A DNA stretch of 64,000 nucleotides from CBDFHV01 sp965247705 (GTDB lineage: Bacteria > Pseudomonadota > Alphaproteobacteria > Rhodospirillales > CAMCUA01), in NCBI GenBank assembly GCA_965247705.1, contig CBDFHV010000060.1:1-64000 (forward strand). The letters run 5' to 3'. Numbering within the stretch: the first letter of the stretch is position 1; each line of letters begins with the position of its first letter. The notes under the pieces are model-generated. The model was given only the letters and a program-made list of their open reading frames with translations, was not told the origin of the DNA and did no database searches. This document shows positions 51,473 through 60,405 of this stretch, piece after piece. The position numbers were made by a program, and so were the translations under genes.

Positions 51473-52453
51473 ATGCGCGTCGTTACCATTCCCCGCTACG
51501 GCGGCCCGGAGGTGCTGACCGTCGAGGAGACACCCGTCCCCGAGCCGGGACCGGAGCAGATCCGCGTCCGTGTCCGTGCGGCCGGCCTCAACCGGGCCGA
51601 CTGCCTGCAGCGCCAAGGCCTCTACCCCATGCCGCCGGGCATCGGCGACAACCCCGGGCTGGAGGTGGCGGGCGAGGTCGACGCCGTCGGCGGCGATGTC
51701 ACGGAGCACAAGCTCGGCGACCGGGTCCTCGGCCTGGTGGCGGAAGGCGGCTATGCCGACTACGCGGTGATGGACCGGGGCCTGGTGGTGCCGGTGCCCG
51801 AGGGCTGGGACTTTCCGACCGCCGCCGCCGTCATCGAGGCCTACTGCACCGCCCACGAGGCCGTGTTCGGCCTGGGCGAGCTTGGAGAGGGTCACTCCGT
51901 CCTGATCCACGCCGGCGGCAGCGGCGTCGGCACCGCGGCCGTGCAGATGGCCCGGCACACGGGCGCCAAGGTCTACTTCACCGCCGGCTCCCAGCGAAAA
52001 ATCGAGGCCGTGCGCGCCCTCGGCGGCGACGTGGGCATCAACTACAAGTCCTACGACTTCGTCGAGGAGGTGTTCCGGGCCACCGACGGCGCGGGCGTCG
52101 ACGTAATCCTGGATTCCATCGGCGGCGACTATCTGATGCGAAACATCGGTTTGCTGAAGGTTACCGGGCGGCTGGTGCTGATCGGCATCCTCGGCACGCC
52201 CCATAGCGACTTCGACATCCGCCCCATGTTCCGCAAGCGCCTCAAGATCTGCGGCTTTACCCTGCGTGCCCAGGCCTTGCCGGACAAGCGGGGCGTCGTC
52301 CGCCGCTTCCGGGAACGCTGGCTTCCGCTGCTGGCCGCCGGGACGGTAAAGCCCTTGGTGCACGCGGTGATTCCCTTCGCGGAAGTCGCCCGCGCCCATG
52401 CTATGATGGAAGCCAACGAGAACGTCGGGAAGATCGTCCTGACCCTGGATTGA
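51473..52453 (+). CDS. NADPH:quinone oxidoreductase-like (zinc-free MDR family)
   Basis: The protein has 326 residues from the ATG at 51473, which has GGGAGG upstream. The N-terminal GroES-like part (RVVTIPRYGGPEVLTVEETPVPEPGPEQI) and the nucleotide site VLIHAGGSGVGTAAVQMARHTGAKV are those of PIG3/QOR proteins. The zinc-binding residues of alcohol dehydrogenases are absent. It reduces quinones or enals with NADPH. It lies just ahead of the HyuAB fusion gene and may share its promoter region. Confidence 0.87.
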   Translation: MRVVTIPRYGGPEVLTVEETPVPEPGPEQIRVRVRAAGLNRADCLQRQGLYPMPPGIGDNPGLEVAGEVDAVGGDVTEHKLGDRVLGLVAEGGYADYAVMDRGLVVPVPEGWDFPTAAAVIEAYCTAHEAVFGLGELGEGHSVLIHAGGSGVGTAAVQMARHTGAKVYFTAGSQRKIEAVRALGGDVGINYKSYDFVEEVFRATDGAGVDVILDSIGGDYLMRNIGLLKVTGRLVLIGILGTPHSDFDIRPMFRKRLKICGFTLRAQALPDKRGVVRRFRERWLPLLAAGTVKPLVHAVIPFAEVARAHAMMEANENVGKIVLTLD

Positions 52454-52560
52454 CGCCGCCCGCTGCATTGATAGAACTCGGGCGCGACAGTTGATTGCGG
52501 AAAATTTCAGCAAATTCGAACCGAGCCCATGGGGGACGATTCGAGAACGAGGAGAACGTG

Positions 52561-55500
52561 ATGTCTACGACTGGTGATCGTTATCGGGTCGGCTTCGATA
52601 TTGGCGGCACATTCACCGACTTCGTGCTCGTCGACGCACAAAGCGGGCAGGTCCACCTGCACAAGTGCCTGACCACCCCCGACGACCCCGCCCTGGGCGC
52701 CCTGGAAGGCCTCAAGGAACTGCTGGACGCCGCCGGGATCGGCATGGCCGACGTGGGTCACCTGATCCACGGCACGACCCTGGTCACCAACGCGCTGATC
52801 GAGCGTCGCGGCGCCAAGCTTGCCCTGATCACCACCCGTGGTTTCCGCGATACCCTGGAGATGGGCACGGAGCAACGCTACGACATCCACGATCTGTTCC
52901 TGCTGTTCCCCGAGCCCCTGGTGCCCCGATCCCTGCGACGCGAGGTGAACGAGCGCATCAACCGGGACGGCGACGTGGTGACGCCCTTGGACCTGGAGCA
53001 GGTGCGCCGCGAGGCCCGCAACCTGGCCGCCCAGGGGATCGAGGCAATCGCCGTCTGCTTCCTCCACGCCTACCAGAACCCGGTTCACGAGCAGGCGGTC
53101 AAGGCGCTGCTGAGCAAGGAGTTCCCGCAGTTCGTGGTCTCCATCTCCTGCGAGGTGCAGCCGGAACTTCGCGAGTACGAACGGGTTTCCACCACCACCG
53201 CCAACGCCTACGTCCAACCGCTCACCGGGTCCTACGTCCGCAGCCTGACGGAAAATGTCGCGGCTCAGGGATTCACCGGCAAGTTCCACCTGATGCAGTC
53301 CTCCGGCGGCCTCGCGGCGCCCGGTGTGGCGTCCGAGTTCCCCATTCGGTTCCTTGAATCGGGACCGGCCGGGGGCGGCACGGCGACCGCCTACTTCGGG
53401 GCCCAGATCGGCCAGCCGGACGTGATTTCCTTCGACATGGGCGGCACCACCGCCAAGGCCTGCCTGGTCGAGGACGGCCGTGTGGATGTGGCGCCGATGA
53501 TGGAGGCGGCCCGGGTGCACCGGTTCAAGAAAGGCAGCGGCCTGCCGGTGAAGGCGCCGGTGATCGACATGATCGAGATCGGCGCCGGCGGCGGCTCCAT
53601 CGCCCGGGTGGACGATCTGGGCCTGCTCAAGGTCGGCCCCGGCAGCGCCGGCGCCGCCCCGGGACCGGCCTGCTACGGTAAGGGCGGCACGGAGGCCACG
53701 GTCACCGACGCCAATCTGGTGTTGGGCTATCTGGACCCCGATTTCTTCCTCGGCGGGCGCATGAACCTGGAAAAGAGCGAGGCCGCCGCCGCCTTGAAGC
53801 GCCTGGGCGGCTCCTTGGGCCTGGGCGCGGACGAAGCCGCCTGGGGCGTTTATGAGATCGTCTGCGAGAACATGGCCGGCGCCGCCCGGGTCCATATTGT
53901 CGAGAAGGGCCACGATCCGCGCCGCTATGCAATGGTTGCCATGGGCGGCGCCGGCCCCGCCCACGCCGCCCGGGTCGCCCGCAAGCTCGGCGTCAAGGAA
54001 GTGCTGATCCCGCCGGCATCGGGCGCGGCTTCGGCGCTGGGGTTCCTGGTCGCCCCGGCCAGCTTCGAGTCCGGGCGTTCCCTGCCCGGGCGCCTGGACG
54101 CGTTGGACTACAAGGCCATCAACCGGCTGCTGGAGGAGTTGGAGGCCGAAGGTCAACGCTTCCTGGCCCAGGCAGGCGTTGCCGAGGACCAGGTCGTCGT
54201 TCGCCGGGTCGCTTACATGCGGCTTCTGGGTCAGATGCACGAAATCAGCGTGCCCCTGCCCGACAAGGCCCTCGGCGATGGCAACCTGGATCAGGTTCGC
54301 AACGCCTTCGTCGATGTCTACACGCGGCTCTATACGCACCTCTACGAGGGCGCCGAGATCCAGGTGCTTAACTGGCGCGTCGTCTGTTCGGGCCCGACGC
54401 CCCAAGTGGACGTCACCCGGCAGGTCGGCGGCACCGCCAGCGGGGAGGCCCGCAAGGGCAGCCGCATGGCTTACTTCGCCGACACCGGCGGCGCCGTCGA
54501 CACGCCCGTCTACGACCGCTACGCCCTGGCCCCCGGCGACCGGCTGGAAGGCCCCGCCATCGTCGAGGAGCGGGAGGCGACGACCATTCTGCCCCCCGGC
54601 GACGTCCTGACCGTGGACGACCACATGAACCTCCGCATTACCGTCCATTATGCCGCGGCCCTGGACATCGTGGTTCCCGAGGGCATGGCGGTCACCGAGG
54701 CCGCGGCCCGCATCGAGAGCGATCCGGTGGGCCTGGAGATCATGTGGAGCCGCCTGATCAACATCACCGAGGAATGTTGGTCGACGGTGATCCGCACCGC
54801 GTTTTCGCTGATCATCGGCGAGGCACAGGACTTCGCCTGCGAACTTCTCGACGCCAAGGGCCGGCAACTGGCCCACTCGCCGCGGGCCATGCCGGTGTTC
54901 AACCTGACCCTGCCCCGGGCCATCGCCGCCATGCTGGAGAAGTATCCCGCGGAAACCCTCAAGCCCGGCGATGTGCTGATCACCAACGACCCCTGGCGCC
55001 TGGCCGGCCATCTGTTCGATGTCCTCATCGCGGTGCCGTCCTTCTACAAGGGGCGTATGGTCGCCGTCACCGGGATCGTCGGCCACGTGGCCGACATCGG
55101 CGGCACCACCGACAGCATGAACGCCCGCGAGATCTACGAGGAAGGGATACAGATCCCGCCGCTGAAGTTTTACAAGGAAGGCGTCCTCAATCAGGACGTC
55201 GTGGACCTGATCGCCGAGAACGTGCGCCTGTCGGACCAGGTCCTGGGCGACCTCCACGCCCTGGTATCCGCCGGCCGCCTGGGCGCCGAGCGGGTGGTCG
55301 AGTTCATGGACGACTATGGCCTGCGGGACCTGGAAGCCCTCGCCATGGTGGTCCAGGGGCGGGCCGAAAAGGCCATGCGCGACGCCATCCGTGAAGTTCC
55401 CGATGGGGTCTACACGGGCGAGATTTGGAACGACGCCCTGGGCGATCCGGAATGCTTCCCGGTCCGCATCACCGTCGCCGACGACGAGATCGACGTGGAT

Positions 55501-56448
55501 TACGCGGGCACGCCGCCCCAGCACCCCCGTGGGGCCAGCAACTCCACCCTCAACTACGCCCAGGCCCACACCGCCTATCCCCTCAAGTGCATGCTGACGC
55601 CCGACGTACCCGGCAACGCCGGCTGCTACAGGCCGTTCCGCATGACCGCGCCGGAGGGCAGCATCCTCAACTGCACCCGCCCGGCGGCGGTGAACAGCCG
55701 CGTGCGCTCCGGCTGGTACCTGGCCCCCAATATCTTCAACACCCTGGCCGAGGCCATGCCGGACAAGGTCAAGGCCTTCACCGGCCTGCCCAATTCGGGC
55801 CGCTACTACGGCTACGATGGGCAGGGAAAGCTCTACAACGACCACCTGTTCCAGGGCGGCGGCCAGGGTGCTTCGACCCATCACGACGGCAAGTCGGGGC
55901 TGCTGTGGCCGACCAGCGCGGCCAACACCTCGGTCGAGATGTTCGAGGCCCGGGTGCCCATCCTTGTGATGGAAAAGACCTATGAGACCGATAGCGGCGG
56001 CCCCGGCCGCAACCGGGGCGGCCTGGGTCAGCAGTTGCGGACGCGCAAGCTCTACGACGACAATCTGCCCACCAACGTGTTCCTCTATCCCAACAACGTG
56101 CTGGTGGATCAGCCGGGCCTATTCGGCGGCAAAACGGGCAAGCGATCCCATGCCGGAGTGACCAACGAGAAGGGCGAGCTGTTGACCGACGTGGGCGTGG
56201 GCGCCCTGGTCAGCCTGCACACCCCCGATCATATCGCTGGGTTTACCATCGGCGGCGGGTCCGGCTTCGGCGAGCCTACCGAGCGCCCCATCGAGGACGT
56301 GCAGGCGGACCTGGACAACGAATACATCTCCGTCGCCGCCGCCGAGCGAGACTATGGCTGCGTCGTGGACGCCGACGGGCGCATCGATGTTCAGGCGTCG
56401 GAAGCGCGGCGCAGGGAGATGGCGAGCGCTCTGGTGCCCGCGCAGTAG
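52561..56448 (+). CDS. Single-chain HyuA-HyuB (5-oxoprolinase-like) hydrolase, copy 1
   Basis: The protein has 1295 residues from the ATG at 52561. Residues about 8-715 are HyuA-like (RVGFDIGGTFTDFVLVD, later DVISFDMGGTTAKACLV and a GAGGGSIARVD loop). Residues about 735-1290 are HyuB-like (DPVGLEIMWSRLINITEECWSTVIR, TNDPWRLAGHLFDVLIAVPSF, GGPGRNRGGLGQQL). The fused order equals eukaryotic and some bacterial 5-oxoprolinases, which open 5-oxoproline or related lactams with ATP. It differs from the split hyuA/hyuB at 41871-45621 and from the second fusion at 60406. Confidence 0.88.
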   Translation: MSTTGDRYRVGFDIGGTFTDFVLVDAQSGQVHLHKCLTTPDDPALGALEGLKELLDAAGIGMADVGHLIHGTTLVTNALIERRGAKLALITTRGFRDTLEMGTEQRYDIHDLFLLFPEPLVPRSLRREVNERINRDGDVVTPLDLEQVRREARNLAAQGIEAIAVCFLHAYQNPVHEQAVKALLSKEFPQFVVSISCEVQPELREYERVSTTTANAYVQPLTGSYVRSLTENVAAQGFTGKFHLMQSSGGLAAPGVASEFPIRFLESGPAGGGTATAYFGAQIGQPDVISFDMGGTTAKACLVEDGRVDVAPMMEAARVHRFKKGSGLPVKAPVIDMIEIGAGGGSIARVDDLGLLKVGPGSAGAAPGPACYGKGGTEATVTDANLVLGYLDPDFFLGGRMNLEKSEAAAALKRLGGSLGLGADEAAWGVYEIVCENMAGAARVHIVEKGHDPRRYAMVAMGGAGPAHAARVARKLGVKEVLIPPASGAASALGFLVAPASFESGRSLPGRLDALDYKAINRLLEELEAEGQRFLAQAGVAEDQVVVRRVAYMRLLGQMHEISVPLPDKALGDGNLDQVRNAFVDVYTRLYTHLYEGAEIQVLNWRVVCSGPTPQVDVTRQVGGTASGEARKGSRMAYFADTGGAVDTPVYDRYALAPGDRLEGPAIVEEREATTILPPGDVLTVDDHMNLRITVHYAAALDIVVPEGMAVTEAAARIESDPVGLEIMWSRLINITEECWSTVIRTAFSLIIGEAQDFACELLDAKGRQLAHSPRAMPVFNLTLPRAIAAMLEKYPAETLKPGDVLITNDPWRLAGHLFDVLIAVPSFYKGRMVAVTGIVGHVADIGGTTDSMNAREIYEEGIQIPPLKFYKEGVLNQDVVDLIAENVRLSDQVLGDLHALVSAGRLGAERVVEFMDDYGLRDLEALAMVVQGRAEKAMRDAIREVPDGVYTGEIWNDALGDPECFPVRITVADDEIDVDYAGTPPQHPRGASNSTLNYAQAHTAYPLKCMLTPDVPGNAGCYRPFRMTAPEGSILNCTRPAAVNSRVRSGWYLAPNIFNTLAEAMPDKVKAFTGLPNSGRYYGYDGQGKLYNDHLFQGGGQGASTHHDGKSGLLWPTSAANTSVEMFEARVPILVMEKTYETDSGGPGRNRGGLGQQLRTRKLYDDNLPTNVFLYPNNVLVDQPGLFGGKTGKRSHAGVTNEKGELLTDVGVGALVSLHTPDHIAGFTIGGGSGFGEPTERPIEDVQADLDNEYISVAAAERDYGCVVDADGRIDVQASEARRREMASALVPAQ

Positions 56449-56468
56449 GCCGCAAGCGAAACTTCACT

Positions 56469-56559
56469 GTCGTTGCCGGACTTGTTCCGGCAACCCATTT
56501 CGCCGCCATCGTGAAGTCCGGCCTTGACCATGGGTGCCCGGAACAAGTCCGGGCACGAC
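56469..56559. repeat. Palindromic repeat pair A-B' (REP/BIME-like)
   Basis: TGTCGTTGCCGGACTTGTTC (from 56470) forms a hairpin. About 30 bases on, a sister unit reads CATGGGTGCCCGGAACAAGT in the opposite sense, ending GGCACGACA. The same pair occurs reversed at 59117-59209 on the far side of the two CoA-transferase genes. The sequence type is common in alphaproteobacterial intergenic DNA. Confidence 0.75.
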
Positions 56560-56609
56560 AAAAGGGAGAGCGTCATCACCCGCCAGCCGAGCGGGTTTGA
56601 ACCCCGCCC

Positions 56610-57797
56610 CTACGGCCCGAAAATGACGCCGTCTTCGATCAGCGCCCGCACCCGGTCATCGTCGAAGCCGATGTCGGTGAGGATCCGCCGGCTGTCGTGG
56701 CCAATCTCGGTGGGCATGCCCCGATAGGCGGGGGCCTCGCCGTCGTAGCGCAGGGGATGGGTGACGATGGTGGCCTTTCCCGTGCCGACGGGGATTTCCT
56801 CGAGGCAGCCGTTGTGGATGACCTGGGGGTCCTTACGCAGGTCATCGTAGTCCTGCACTCTTTCGTACCACACGCCGTGGGCGTCGAAGGCGGCGGCCAC
56901 GGCATCGAAGGCGCGATCCTTCAGTTCTTCCGCGACGGCGCGGGCGTAGCGGTCCCGTTCGGCGTAACGGTCGATATCGTTGAGTGCCCGCAAGGCATCG
57001 CTGTCCAGGGCCTCGGCCACATTGCCGGCGTCGTTCATGGACATCGCCACATGTCCATGAACGAGGGCATACACCCCGTAGGGCGCATCGTGGTACCAAC
57101 TCCCGACGTGGGAATCGTGGTCGAAGACGTCGCCGGGGACGGTACGGGCGTAGTACTTGGTCAGCGCTTCGCACTGCAGGTCGATGCCGGCGTTGAGCAG
57201 GCTGGCCTCCACCCGTGTCCCCTCGCCGGTCTGCTGGCGGCGCACGAAGGCGCCAAGAATGCCCATGGCCAGCAGCGCCGCCCCGTGCTGGTCGACCACC
57301 GCCGCCCCGACCACCCGGGGCCCCGACCGCCGATCGCCGGTGGACGCCATCAGGCCGGTCCTGGCCTGCATGAGGAGGTCCTGGCCCGGCCGGTCCTTCA
57401 TCGGCCCGGTGGCCCCCAGCCCGGTGGCGGAGGCATAGATGATCCCGGGCTTAACGGCCTTTACCGCATCGTAGCCCAGACCCAGCCGGTCCATGACGCC
57501 GGGGCGGAAGTTCTCCACGATGACGTCGGCCCAGGCGACCAGCTTGTCCATGACCTCGCGGGCGGCCGGTTTCTTGAGGTCGATGGCGAGGGCTTTCTTG
57601 TTGCGGTTGGCGCACAGCAGGAAGGCGCTGACCCCGTCCACATAGGACCGCCCGCCCGCCCAATGGCGCTCGAAGGCGCCCCCGGGCGGTTCCACCTTGA
57701 TCACCTCGGAGCCCAGGTCGGCCAGGTACTGGGTGCAGGCCGGACCTTGCAGGTAGTGGCAGAAGCTGAGCACCCGCAGTTGAATGTTCATGGCCAT
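56610..57797 (-). CDS. Family III CoA transferase (CaiB/BaiF), first of a pair
   Basis: The protein has 395 residues from the ATG at 57797, with GGAG eight bases upstream. Landmarks are LSFCHYLQGPACTQYLADLGSEVIKVEPPGG and NKKALAIDLKKPAAREVMDKL. The catalytic Asp lies in RPGQDLLMQARTGLMASTG. It transfers CoA between carboxylic acids. It lies downstream of a related paralogue, suggesting a two-chain enzyme or two specificities. Confidence 0.88.
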   Translation of the reverse strand: MAMNIQLRVLSFCHYLQGPACTQYLADLGSEVIKVEPPGGAFERHWAGGRSYVDGVSAFLLCANRNKKALAIDLKKPAAREVMDKLVAWADVIVENFRPGVMDRLGLGYDAVKAVKPGIIYASATGLGATGPMKDRPGQDLLMQARTGLMASTGDRRSGPRVVGAAVVDQHGAALLAMGILGAFVRRQQTGEGTRVEASLLNAGIDLQCEALTKYYARTVPGDVFDHDSHVGSWYHDAPYGVYALVHGHVAMSMNDAGNVAEALDSDALRALNDIDRYAERDRYARAVAEELKDRAFDAVAAAFDAHGVWYERVQDYDDLRKDPQVIHNGCLEEIPVGTGKATIVTHPLRYDGEAPAYRGMPTEIGHDSRRILTDIGFDDDRVRALIEDGVIFGP

Positions 57798-57823
57798 GGC
57801 GTCCGCTCCCCTCTTCGCCCCGA

Positions 57824-59038
57824 TCAACCGGCTACCGGGCCATCGGCGGCGTGGGTGGCGATCACCCCGTCCCGCTCCAGGTCGGCGATGCGCGCCGCGT
57901 CGTAGTCGAGCCCGGCCAGGATCTCGCGGGTGTGGGCGCCCAGGTGCTGGGGCGGCAGACGCACGTCGGGCCGCTCCCCGTCGTAGGTCAGGGGATGGGC
58001 GACGACCCGGATCGGCGCCCCGGTGACTCCCGGCAGGGTGACGAACGAGCCGTTGTGGGCGATCTGCGGGTCCGACTGGATGTCTTCCAGGTCCTGGACC
58101 GGGGCAATCCAGACGGCCGGGTGGTCGGCCAGGTGTTCGAGCCAAGCGGCGGTCGCGCGTTGGCCGACCGCGTCGACGACCAGGGGGTAAATCTCCTCCC
58201 GGCGGGAGAAGCTTTCGGCCTCCGAATAGGCGGCCACCGCCGGCAGGTCGAATGCGGCCGCCAATGCCTTCATGTTGGTCATGGAGATCGCCAGCCAGCC
58301 GTCACGGGTGGCGTAGATCCCATAGGGCGCCGGGCTGAACCAGGCGGCGATATTGCCCGGTCCGCGCATGGACGACGCCCGGTGGCCGTTGATGTAGCAA
58401 CCGATGGATTCCAACTGCAGGTCCAGCCCCGACGACAGCAGATCCACGTCCACCCGGCAGCCCTTGCCGCTTTTGCTCCGACCCAGCAGGGCGGAAACGA
58501 TGCCGAGCGCCAACAGCGCCGCGCCGTGATGGTCGACGATGGTGGGGCCCACCGGCACCGGCGGCCCATCGGAACTGCCCGTCGTGGCGGCGATGCCCGA
58601 CAGGGCCTGGGCGAGCATGTCCTGCCCCGGACGTTCCTTGTAGGGCCCATCGCGGCCGTAGCCGGTGGCCGCCGCGTAGACGATCATCGGGTTCAGCGCC
58701 TTGCAGTCCTCGTAGCCCAGGCCCAGCTTTTCCATGGTGCCCGGGCGGTAGTTCTCCATCACCACATCGGCGGTCTTGACCAGGGCCTGGGCGATCTCCC
58801 GGCCCTCGGGCGCTTTCAGGTTCACCGCCAGGCTTCGCTTGTTGCGGTCGACGTTGATGTGATTGACGCTCTGGCCGTCGATGAACAGGTTGCCCACCGC
58901 CCAGTTGCGTTGGAAAGCCCCGGTCACCGGCTCGACGGCGATCACGTCGGCGCCCAGGTCGCCCAGGGTCTGCGCCGCCGCCGGCCCCATGAGCATGTGG
59001 TTGAAACTGAGAACTCGATAGCCGTCAAGCAGGGTCAT
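57824..59038 (-). CDS. Family III CoA transferase (CaiB/BaiF), second of a pair
   Basis: The protein has 404 residues from the ATG at 59038, with GGGAG upstream; a GTG nine bases earlier is less likely. It is paralogous to the neighbour: LSFNHMLMGPAAAQTLGDLGADVIAVEPVTG, then the catalytic Asp in RPGQDMLAQALSGIAATTG. It ends 26 bases before the start of the other CoA transferase. The pair is bracketed by inverted copies of a palindromic repeat unit. Confidence 0.88.
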   Translation of the reverse strand: MTLLDGYRVLSFNHMLMGPAAAQTLGDLGADVIAVEPVTGAFQRNWAVGNLFIDGQSVNHINVDRNKRSLAVNLKAPEGREIAQALVKTADVVMENYRPGTMEKLGLGYEDCKALNPMIVYAAATGYGRDGPYKERPGQDMLAQALSGIAATTGSSDGPPVPVGPTIVDHHGAALLALGIVSALLGRSKSGKGCRVDVDLLSSGLDLQLESIGCYINGHRASSMRGPGNIAAWFSPAPYGIYATRDGWLAISMTNMKALAAAFDLPAVAAYSEAESFSRREEIYPLVVDAVGQRATAAWLEHLADHPAVWIAPVQDLEDIQSDPQIAHNGSFVTLPGVTGAPIRVVAHPLTYDGERPDVRLPPQHLGAHTREILAGLDYDAARIADLERDGVIATHAADGPVAG

Positions 59039-59116
59039 GGGAGGCACTCCCGAGGCGTGAGGTGAGAAGCCGTTCTAGGTATGGAGGACATCGCACCGCA
59101 AGGCACGCCCCTCTCC

Positions 59117-59209
59117 TGTCGTGCCCGGACTTGTTCCGGGCACCCATGGATCATCGCAGACTCCGTGCGTGTGGCACCATGGGTTGCCGGAACAAGTCCG
59201 GCAACGACA
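59117..59209. repeat. Palindromic repeat pair B-A', inverted copy of 56469-56559
   Basis: TGTCGTGCCCGGACTTGTTC (from 59117) and CATGGGTTGCCGGAACAAGT (from 59178) are the two hairpin units of the pair at 56469-56559 in reversed order. The two pairs are thus inverted repeats of each other flanking the CoA-transferase genes. Confidence 0.75.
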
Positions 59210-59245
59210 CCCTTGGGGGGGCGCGAAAAAAAATGGCGTTTCGCG

Positions 59246-60280
59246 TCAAATCGCCTGCATCCAGGTGTCCGACAGGGTATAGCCCTCGGGGAAGGGGTCC
59301 GTGGGGTCGTAGCCGTACTGGTAGATGCCGGTGGTCCAGGCCTGCCCGGCGATGGTGACGATCACCGCCGGCTTGCCGCCCACCTTGGTGGTGCCGATTA
59401 CGGTGCCATCGAAGTGGGTGCCGATGACGGACTCGTGGTCCAGCACTTCGCCCTTTTTGATTTGCTTGCGGGCGTGCATGACGGCGAGGCGCGCCGTGGT
59501 ACCGGTGCCGCAAGGGGAGCGATCCAAGCGCCCCGGCGACACCACGGTGGCGTTCTTGGCCCGCACACGACCGCCCCGCCGGCGCACCGGCCCCATAATG
59601 GTGGTAATGGTGACGTCGCGGATTTCCGGGTTTTCCGGGTGAACGACGGAGAGCTGATCGTTGGCCGCTTCCTTGAGCTTCTGACCGACAACGCAGATGT
59701 CGCGCGCCTCGTCGGGTCTGAGGGCGAAGCCCAGATCCGCCGCGTCCGCCTGGACGAACATCATGCCCCCATAGGCGATGTCGGTGCGCAGCGTGCCCAG
59801 GCCCGGCACCTCCAGCATGGCGTCGAGATAGAGCGGGAAGGCGGGCACGTTGGTGAGTTGGACCTGGGTCACCTTGCCGTTCTTGCAGCGGCATGTGACC
59901 TCGATCAGGCCGCCCGGCGCCTCCAGGGTCAGTTTGGTGACCGGTTCCACCATCGGCAGCATGCCGGTCTCCAGCAGCACCGTCGCCACGCAGATGGTGT
60001 TGGAGCCCGACATGGGCGGGTATTCCGTCGACTCCATGATGATGTAGCCCATCTGCGCCTGGGGATTGTTGGAGGGCAGGACCAGGTTGACGCTGTTGGG
60101 GGCACCGCCCCGGGGCTCGAAGATCAGGAACTTCCTGAGCCCGTCCATGTGCCGTTCAAAGTGGCGCTTCTTGTCGAACATGGTCTTGCCGGGCACGTCG
60201 CCGACGCCACCGACCACCACCTTGCCCACCTCGCCCTCGGCATGGGCGCCAACGACCGTGATCGTGCGGCTCCAGCGCAT
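59246..60280 (-). CDS. Proline racemase/hydroxyproline epimerase-family enzyme with Ser/Cys active site
   Basis: The 344-residue protein has the proline racemase fold pattern. The first catalytic position, Cys in MCGHGT of classical members, is Ser91 here (MSGSNTIC). The second is a normal Cys257 (DRSPCGTGTTAR). The family includes Cys/Cys racemases and epimerases, Cys/Thr dehydratases and a Ser/Cys group, so the reaction (epimerisation or dehydration of hydroxyproline-like compounds) cannot be fixed from sequence. It is divergent from the second HyuAB fusion gene. Confidence 0.85.
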   Translation of the reverse strand: MRWSRTITVVGAHAEGEVGKVVVGGVGDVPGKTMFDKKRHFERHMDGLRKFLIFEPRGGAPNSVNLVLPSNNPQAQMGYIIMESTEYPPMSGSNTICVATVLLETGMLPMVEPVTKLTLEAPGGLIEVTCRCKNGKVTQVQLTNVPAFPLYLDAMLEVPGLGTLRTDIAYGGMMFVQADAADLGFALRPDEARDICVVGQKLKEAANDQLSVVHPENPEIRDVTITTIMGPVRRRGGRVRAKNATVVSPGRLDRSPCGTGTTARLAVMHARKQIKKGEVLDHESVIGTHFDGTVIGTTKVGGKPAVIVTIAGQAWTTGIYQYGYDPTDPFPEGYTLSDTWMQAI

Positions 60281-60405
60281 GTTCCCCTCCCCCGTTGGCC
60301 CGTCGCGTCAATTCGTGCGGCGGTCGCCTTGACCCCGCGCGACGACTTGGACACCATCAACCGTCTGTTCGCAACCCTTCCTCCCCCATCGTCTGGATCT
60401 TCGCC

